The position numbers and the translations under genes are program-made. The notes beneath the pieces are model-generated. The model was given only the letters and a program-made list of their open reading frames with translations, did not search any database and was not told where the DNA came from. This document shows positions 57,418-64,000 of a DNA stretch of 64,000 nt, one piece after another. Source of the DNA: Cyanophora paradoxa (taxonomy: Eukaryota > Glaucocystophyceae > Cyanophorales > Cyanophoraceae). The stretch lies in assembly GCA_004431415.1 (NCBI GenBank), contig QPMI01000102.1:1-64000 (forward strand). The letters are read 5' to 3'. How positions within the stretch are numbered: position 1 is the first letter of the stretch; the number at the start of each line of letters is the position of its first letter.

Positions 57418-58328
57418 CGAGTCGCGCCTGAGTGGGTCGCTGTCAGCGCGCGCGGGCACGCCGCCGCGGGACGGTGCTGACCGTGCTGACTCAATCGCCC
57501 CGCATCAGCGGTGACCGCTTAGAAGGCACCATCTGGCGGCATCTTTCACAAACTGCGCGCCAATCTGCAGTAAGCACAGGCCGTGCACACGTTCGACACG
57601 GCGAACGGACAGACGGAAACGCACGCAAGCGGTTCGTCCTCCACCGCGCAGTCCGATCGTGCTCGCGTGCGTCGTGTACTCTCGCTGTTGCACGCTGTAA
57701 TTCATCGTGAGCTCGGCGGCATGCAAAGCTTCAGGGCGGGCAACGTACTGGACGCTAACTTTGCGAGCTCCCACGCACTTTTCACGCCGTTTGCCTGAGT
57801 GCGAGCCGCCTAGGCCTGGCTGCACGGGCCCTTGTTGAGCTCCTTCGTGCAGGGCTGCGAACGAAGTGGTAACAGTATCCCCCTGACCGACCCGTCAGAC
57901 CCGCCGCCAGAGCAAAAGCCCGACAAAAGGCGCACAAGCAGAAGGCGCGGACAGTGCACGTGAGCTCAAGGAACGAACACCCGGTACGTTGGCTTCGCAC
58001 ATTGCGGCGTCCGCCGAGCTCACGATCAGCGTCGCTTGACAGTGAAAGAAAGACCCGGGCGCGACCTCGCGCATACTGCGCACAACAGGGAGCCGCCACT
58101 TGGTGCGCTCCCTTCATGCCGCTCGCCGTGTCCTGCCGCCGAACCATGCGCGGCTTATGCGCATGCTTACGAGGATAAGCTTGCAGGAACGTGTGAAAGA
58201 TGCAACGAAAGGGCTCGTCCTGAGCAACCACTTTCGACGGGACAGCGAAGAACGAGTGCGGTGAGCGGCGCTGTGCGCTATGCCGCGTGTCCCCGCGCGC
58301 TGACAGCGAGCCCCTCAGACGCGAAACG
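57418..58328. promoter_or_regulatory. Head-to-head intergenic region of the module-gene pair
   Basis: 911 bp between the start codons of the two divergent paralogs. Immediately upstream of both ATGs the sequence is still homologous (CGCGCTGACAGCGA-type, about 40 bp), after which similarity fades. It presumably contains both promoters. No TATA box or named element was recognised. The region is less GC-rich than the genes. Confidence 0.45.
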
Positions 58329-61300
58329 ATGGATTCAGACGATGACAACCCGCCGAGCCCGCGGGGCGAGCTGCTGGGGGACGGCGATGAGGCGGAGGGC
58401 GCTGGCGTGGAGGAGACCGCCGGCGACGACACTGGAGAGCAGCGGAAAGGCGATGAGGGCGCCCACGCGCCGCAGCAGCCGATGGTTGCTGCAGCCTCGC
58501 CTGCGGCCAGCGGCTCCCCGGCGCCACAGCCGGTGAATCTCGCGCAAACGATTGCTGCGTTCTCGGCAAAGCTATCCGAGAACAAGCAGCTGGAGGAACT
58601 CGCAGCCCCGCTGCTGCAAGCCCTGCTACAGCAGCTTCCTGCGGCGGCAACACCCGCTCCCGACTCGTCGCTGTCCGCGCCTGTCGCCTCGCCTTCCTCG
58701 TCTCCCTCGGCAAAATCTGTACGGGGCCGCGGCTTTCCAGTGTACAGGCCACCCTCTCGTCGCGAGGAGGATAACGAGGCCGCGCGGGCCGCCCCCGCCG
58801 CCTCCTCGCCCCGGCCGGCCGCGGCCCGTTCCTTTCCCACCGCCTCCCAGGGCCTCCGCCGCGTCGATCAGAGCGCGGCGGCGCGGTCCCCGCCGGCCGC
58901 GGCGCCGCCAGCCGCCGCGCGGGCGCCCGCCAAGAGCCACTATGCGTCCGTGGAAGAGGCGCAGCGCGACCTCGAGTCCATCGCGGGCGAGCTCGCCGCC
59001 GCGCGCGGCGGGCCGGCGACGATCCCGTTCCGGGACGTGGCGAGGGCGTGGCGGGCGCGGCACGCCGGCGCGGACAAGGCGCGGAGGCTGCTGCCGGAGG
59101 GCGCCGGCGACGCGCGGACGCTGCCGGGCGCGCTGGCGGCGGTGGCGGGCCTGCCGGAGCGGGGCGCGTGGCGGGCGGTCCCGGCCGGCGTCTGGCGCGG
59201 GCGGCTCGTGGCGCGGCTCGTGCAGACGGCGGGCGGCGCCGGCGACGTGGCGATGGCGGAGGCAGCGGAGCCGGCGACCACGGGGCCCGTCGCGGGCGAC
59301 GAGAGCGATTTCCGCCCGGCGGTAGCAAGCAGGAGGCCGAGCGGTGGCTCCTCCCCCGCCTGGTGGCCGTGCTGCGCGCGCTGCGGGAGGCGGCGGGCGG
59401 CGGGCCCCGCGGGGTGGCGTCGGTGGAGGCGCTGCGGGAGGCGTGGCAGGCGTGGTTCGGCCCGCAGAGCCTCGCCGGCGCCTGCGCCGCGCTGGTCGGG
59501 CAGCCGGAGCAGCGCGCGGAGATGGCGCTCCTCAAGGCGCTGCAGCACATCGGCGCCAGGGCCAACGCGAGGACGCGCAAGGTCGAGCTGCAGGCTGGAA
59601 TCGGCGCCGCGGCCGCCAGAGTTCGGCGCGTAGCGTCCGGTGGAGCGGACTCCGACGGCGGCGCCGGGCACGACTGTGACATCGATTTCGGCGACGGCAC
59701 CGACGCCGAGGACGCAGCGGCTGCTCCGCAAAACGAGAAAAGGGTGCGCCTCGCGCGCTCACGGCAGGCCAAGTCGGGCGCGGCTGACCCGCCCATGCCT
59801 CAGGCCGCGGCGAAGAAGCTGACTGTGGCAGTCGGCACGTCGTCCCCGCGAGAGTCTGGCAGCACTCTGCCCGACACGCCCAGCGGACAGGACGGAGAGA
59901 CGCGGCGCTGCGCAGCCGCCGACTTTATGGAGACGCGTTCGGACGACGACGACGGAGGCAGCGCAGCCACGCCGCACACGGGGCGCGACAGCGCAACGCG
60001 GGAGACAAAGGCGGCGGCGTCGATGGACGGCCTGGAGGGGACGGGGGCGGACGGGGCGGAGGGGGGCCCGTCGGCGCGGGGCGAGACGACGCCCGCGGAC
60101 ATACGGCGCATCGGGCAGGCAATGCTGCGGGCGCTGCCGCGGCGGGGCGAGCGGAAGCCGATCTCCGGCTTCAAGCGCGACTTCCGGGCGTGCTACCACG
60201 AGGACAGGGCCGTCGAGGCCGTGCTCGACGAAGCTGGGCTTCCGCGGCTGCGGACGGCGATCCGCATGTTCTTCCCGGGCGCCGTGACCGTGCAGCCCCC
60301 GACGGGCCCGCTCTGGTACAAGGCCCTCCGGGCGAAAAACACGGCGATCGACGTGACGACCGTCGGCGACGCGAGGGCGGCGCTGGCGCGCGGCCTGCGG
60401 CTCGCGTCGCAGTGGCGGGAGCTCAACGGGCTCCGCCTGCGCCAGTCGAGCCTGCACGGCGAGGAGGCGGACGTCTACCACCTCTACGACGCCGTCGTCG
60501 ACGCGACGGGCTCCGTGGAGGTCGGGGCCACGGGCCGCCTCGACAACGTCCAGACGGCGTGCCAGTTCGTGAAGAACATCTACCCGGAGGTACCGATCCT
60601 GAAGCCGCTGCAAGAGTGGATCCGCAAGCACCTCTCCGACTGCGTGGATGTGTACAGGCACGAGAAGACCACGTTTATGGTCCGCATCACGGCGCTCTTC
60701 GGCGGGAAGCCGGAGGACCGCGCGGCGCCCGCTCCCGTGCACAACAAGGCCGAGGCGGTGGGGCCGCCCCGGGCGCCGGGTACGGCCTTCGTTTGGCAAC
60801 GCCTGATCTCTTGCGTCGCCCCGCGCTCACGCGCGCGCGCGCGCATGCGCAGCGGCGAGCCGCAGCGACGTCGACGAGGACCTTTTGGAGATCGGGCAGG
60901 CGCTCCTGCAGGCGCTCCAGTCGATCCGGGGGGGCGCCTCCATCTCGAAGCTGAAAGGGCGCGTGGGGCGCCTGGGCGACGACTACTCGATCGTCTTCGC
61001 GCTCCGCGTGGCGAACCTGCCGCTGCTCCGGACGTCCCTCCGCCTTTTCTTCGACGGGGCGGTGCGGGTCGGGCCGCCGGGCGGCGCCTCGGCCTCGGCG
61101 CCGCGCAAGAGCCCCGGCCGCGTATCGGTCACGGTCCGCGGCGACCTGGAGTCGGCGCTGGGGGCCGGCCTGGCCGCTGCGATGGAGTGGCGGCGGCTGA
61201 ACGGCCCCGCCGGCACTCAGCTGAGCGAAGGGCGGCGGGCCGCCCTCGAGGTCTACGACGTCCTGACGGACGCGACGGGCTCGACGCGGCCCGGCGCGGC

Positions 61301-63122
61301 GGCGCCCCTGGACGACGTCGCGCGCCTCTGGAGCTACATGAACGCCCAGCCGCGGCGCGCCCTGCAGCGCGTCTGCGGGGCGGCGGCCGGCGAGGGGATC
61401 TCGCCGGGCGACGTCGGCGCGCTGCTGCCGCGGCTGCTCGGCGGCTGCGTGGAGATCGTGCCCGACGACGTCCACGGCGCCGCCGTGCGCATCCACGGCC
61501 TCCTGGACCTCAACCAGGAGCACCTGCGCGGCCCTGGCCCCGCCGCCGCCGCCGCCGCCGCCGTCCCTGGTGCGATCCGAGCCTCGCGCCGCCGCGCTCG
61601 ATCTCACGGCGGCGTCGCCGTCGTGGGGAGCAGGCGCGAGCGACGAAGTCGAGGAAGACGAAGAGGAGGAGATCGAGGAGGAGGAGGAGGAGGAGGGGGA
61701 GGAGGTGGACGAGGACGTGCTTGCGATCGGGGCGGCGCTGCTGGAGGCCCTCGCCTCGCCCCGCGACAACGACTCTATTTCGGCGCTCAAGGACGCCGTC
61801 GGCGCCGTCGACGGACGCGCGGTCTCCCACGCGCTCCTCCACGCGCACCTCCCGATGCTCCGCACCGCCCTCCGCCTCTTCTTCGACGCGGCCGTCGTCG
61901 TCGCGCCCCCGGGGCCCGGCGGCTGGTCCGCGTGCGAGGCCCCGCGCGAGGGCGGGCGCGCCCCCGTCCTCGTCAAAGTGCAGGGCGACCTCGAGGCGGC
62001 CTTCGACGAGGGCCTGCGGGCCGCGATGGCGTGGCGCCGCCTCAACCACTTCGCCCCCGGCGAGGAGTTCAGCGAGGGCCAGCTGGCCGCCCTCGAGGTG
62101 TACGACCTCGTGACGGACGCGACGGGCTCGGCGCGGCCCGGCGCGGCTGGGCCCCTGGACGACGTCGCGCGCGCCTGGCGCTACAAGAACGTGAACCACT
62201 CGCGCTTCTTCGGGTGGCTGCGCCGGAACTTCGGCGAGGCGGCCTCGGCGGAGGGCGTCGGGGCGCTCCTGCCGCGGCTGCTGGGCGGCTGCGTCGAGGT
62301 CCTCCTCAACGAGGGGGCGCCGGGCTGCGCCACCGTGCGGATACGGGGCCTCCTGGACCTCAACCAGGAGCACCTTCTGGGGGGCAGCCCGCGCGCCTCC
62401 CTTGCCGCCGTCGCCGCCGCCGCTTCCGCCCCCGGTGCCATCGATCGAGCGCGCCCTCTCTTCGGCGCCCTGACGCGCGCGCGCGCGCGCGCCCGCAGCG
62501 ACGACGGCCGCCGGGCGGGGTCGCTCCAGCTCCTTTCTGTTCTCGTCTCGAGGTTCGCCGCCCGGTCTCTCTCGCCGGGGGCCGAGCCCCCTGCCGCCGC
62601 CTCCAGCCATCCGGCGTCCTCCCGACCGCGTCCCGCCCAGGGCGCGGGGGCCGCCGGGCCCTGGACAACGTGGTCCGGATCGGCAGCGTCACGGTCGCAA
62701 GCGGCCGTGCGCCCCGCCCCGCCGCTCCCGGCCCGGCCCGGCCCGCCCCGCCCCGCCTGCTGCTCACCGCGCGCTCCGCTCGCCTTTCCCGCCCGCCGGC
62801 CCGACCGCAGCCGGGGGCCGGAGAAGGCTCTTCGACGGCGCTGGCCCCTCCCGCCCCGCCAAGCGGGCCCGCCGCGGAGGAGGAGGACTGCAGGTCCCCT
62901 CGCGCCCCCGCCCCCGCCCGCCCTCCCGCCCCTCGCCTTAAAGCGGCCCCGCAGCACTACGAGCTCGAGGAGGACACGGGAGCTTCGGCGGCGGCGGTGG
63001 CGGCGGCGCCCCTGCCCGCCCCCCTCCTCCACGTCGTCCCGGCGTCGTCGTCTGGCCTCCCCGTCCTCGTTCCTATCGTCCGGGCCGCGCAGCCGCTGCC
63101 GTACCCCTACCTCGGGCTCTGA
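58329..63122 (+). CDS. Large tandem-module protein B (family not recognised)
   Basis: ATG 58329 (MDSDDDNPPSPRGELLGDGD), nearly identical to protein A over the first 110 residues. It lacks A's extra helical unit and Gln-rich linker. Helical units lie at 58936-59270 (VARAWRARHAGADKARRLLP) and 59330-59660 (LVAVLRALREAAGGGPRGVA). Modules begin about 60095 (ADIRRIGQAMLRALPRRGER), 60865 (MEIGQALLQALQSIRGGASI) and 61710 (DVLAIGAALLEALASPRDND). The module core NLPLLRTSLRLFFDGAV is at 61012 and YDVLTDATGS at 61255. The second and third modules end LLPRLLGGCVEI/V... and GLLDLNQEHLRG/LLG. Introns between modules have related sequences (GTGCGATC or GTGCCATC donor, CTCACGCGCGCGC interior). The C-terminus has an acidic segment YELEEDTGAS and hydrophobic/Pro-rich LPYPYLGL, TGA 63120-63122. 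A one-base deletion relative to A near 59306-59312 breaks the frame just before KQEAERWLLP. Confidence 0.65.
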
Positions 63123-63594
63123 CGGGCCGTCGCCCGCCTCGGCCCCGTTTTTTCCCACGGGGCGTAGCCCCCTAGTTCGCTTTTTCTCCTACCCCTTTCC
63201 GATTCGCATCCATAGCCCCGTGGCCATCACCTTTCCGATCCTCTGCCCCTCCGGACCCTTGTTTCATGCGCCAAGCCTCTGTCCGCTAGTGCCCCAGGAC
63301 AGCCCCCCGGCCCGAAGCCTTCAAGGCCGAAATATGCCGTAGCCCTGCTCCTCTGCTGCTTTTTCCCACCTCTTTCGGTACGATATCGATTCTCAGCTTA
63401 GTAACTAGTAATTCTGGCCCTAGGCCTTGGATCGTGTATAGTTCATGCAGCTTCAGTCCTAGTCCTAGTTTCCTTTCGTGGCGTTCTTAAGCTAAGCTTG
63501 CACTGTAATTGACTCGCCTGTACTAGTTTATCTGCATCTAAGAACTACTAGGTATAGTCTGGCTACCCAAACGTACTGTCTGGTCTGATTGGAC
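63123..63594. other. Convergent intergenic region
   Basis: AT-richer 3' flanks of protein B and of the ELM1-like gene. It contains CCTAGTCCTAG-type words near 63457 but no gene. Confidence 0.5.
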
Positions 63595-64000
63595 CTAGGC
63601 CTGCCCCCCGTGGCCAGGGCCGGCGCCGCCCCACCGGACGAGGTGCTCGTGGAACCGGCGGGCGAGCTCCTGCCCCACGCGCGCCGTCTCCGCGAGGGGC
63701 GGCCCCCAGACCCCACCGTCGTCGGCTTCCCCCTCCTCCAGCAGAGCCGAGAGGGGCCGCGCGAGCCGCCGCTGCGCGAGCGCCGCGTGGAAGCGGTTGA
63801 GCTTCGAGTACTCGCGGCACTCCTGGCGAAAGCGCTCAGATCAAATTTGAGATTCGAAGCGAGATCAAATGTTCGAAGGAAGTCACCTCCGCTCCGGCGA
63901 CGTACAGCCGCCGCCCCGAGGCCGCCGCCTCCGTCGCCATGTTCACGCTGTCCGCCGTCACCTGTACCCCCGCGGCCCCGTGAGGGGGATACAGCCGCGC
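63595..64000 (-). CDS. ELM1 / DUF1022-like mitochondrial-fission family protein (C-terminal part)
   Basis: Runs off the right edge. The exon VTADSVNMATEAAASGRRLY then VAGAE (63887-63961) matches the T-x-DSVxMxSEA-xxxGxxxYV motif of ELM1. It is flanked by a CCCCCGCGGGGGTACAG acceptor and a GTGACT donor. A 52-bp intron (63835-63886, GTGACTTCC...CTGAG) joins in frame to RFRQECREYSKLNRFHAALA (63775-63834). Then come RRLARPLSALLEEGEADDGG, VWGPPLAETARVGQELARRF and the stop TAG at 63595-63597. FHxxLxxRxxxRP followed by an acidic patch and a Y/W-PPLxxTxxxA helix is the usual C-terminus of the family. Plant ELM1 recruits dynamin (DRP3) to mitochondria; bacterial homologs (DUF1022) are of uncertain function. 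Organelle assignment cannot be made without the N-terminus. Confidence 0.75.

Noticed and set aside
59318-59328. An 11-nt GT-AG 'intron' in module gene B
   Set aside because: Too short to be spliced. Comparison with paralog A shows a one-base deletion instead.
1-64000. Giant-virus or bacterial origin of the window
   Set aside because: Dense spliceosomal introns in housekeeping genes (UTP23, Mpv17, LYR, ELM1-like) and eukaryotic gene order argue for nuclear DNA.

Overview
This is a very GC-rich nuclear window from a eukaryote with many short introns. Most introns I could place are about 50-80 bp. They often start GTACCCC or GTGCG and end in CGCAG, and in several genes splicing is needed to keep the protein in frame. 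The gene content (a plastid-type LrgA/LrgB glycolate/glycerate translocator, two PiT phosphate transporters, UTP23, a LYR protein, Mpv17/PMP22, ELM1-like, DALRD3-like, a RING/B-box protein and F-box proteins) fits a unicellular alga with a plastid. A haptophyte or another GC-rich secondary-plastid alga is my best guess, but the species cannot be fixed from the sequence. No operon, rRNA, CRISPR array or credible tRNA gene was seen.

Layout. 0-3.3 kb: a DALRD3-like gene (minus, cut by the left edge), divergent from an F-box gene (plus). 3.8-9.9 kb: a minus-strand gene that splices in frame from an RCC1 beta-propeller into an LrgA-LrgB membrane transporter. 10.2-12.8 kb: an inverted, internally deleted and 5'-decayed copy of it. 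13.5-16.0 and 22.6-25.6 kb: two PiT-family phosphate transporters, both minus. Between them lie two degraded retroelement tails in opposite orientation and a 21-bp minisatellite. 25.6-28.5 kb: a GC-palindromic spacer and an unrecognised acidic, Cys-containing gene. 29.4-46.4 kb: a compact block whose genes alternate divergent/convergent (F-box/LRR, UTP23, RING/B-box/discoidin, LYR, Mpv17, ankyrin, vWA-type membrane protein). 47.1-49.3 kb: an LRR-TIR protein ending in a CaaX box. 51.0-63.1 kb: two large head-to-head paralogs built from a repeated module I do not recognise. 63.6-64.0 kb: the C-terminal end of an ELM1/DUF1022 protein, cut by the right edge.

Themes. Local duplication dominates: two independent head-to-head inverted gene duplications, a PiT pair on one strand and two copies of a retroelement tail. 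Functions that group together are organelle membrane or import (Mpv17, LYR, ELM1, LrgAB), nutrient uptake (PiT) and signalling or ubiquitin-type proteins (LRR-TIR, RING/B-box, F-box). The best candidates for something undescribed are the repeated-module pair at 51-63 kb, the LRR-TIR-CaaX protein at 47-49 kb and the RCC1-LrgAB fusion at 3.8-9.9 kb. Exon boundaries were placed by eye from reading frame, GT/AG sites and family motifs, so multi-exon spans are reported as start-to-stop ranges.
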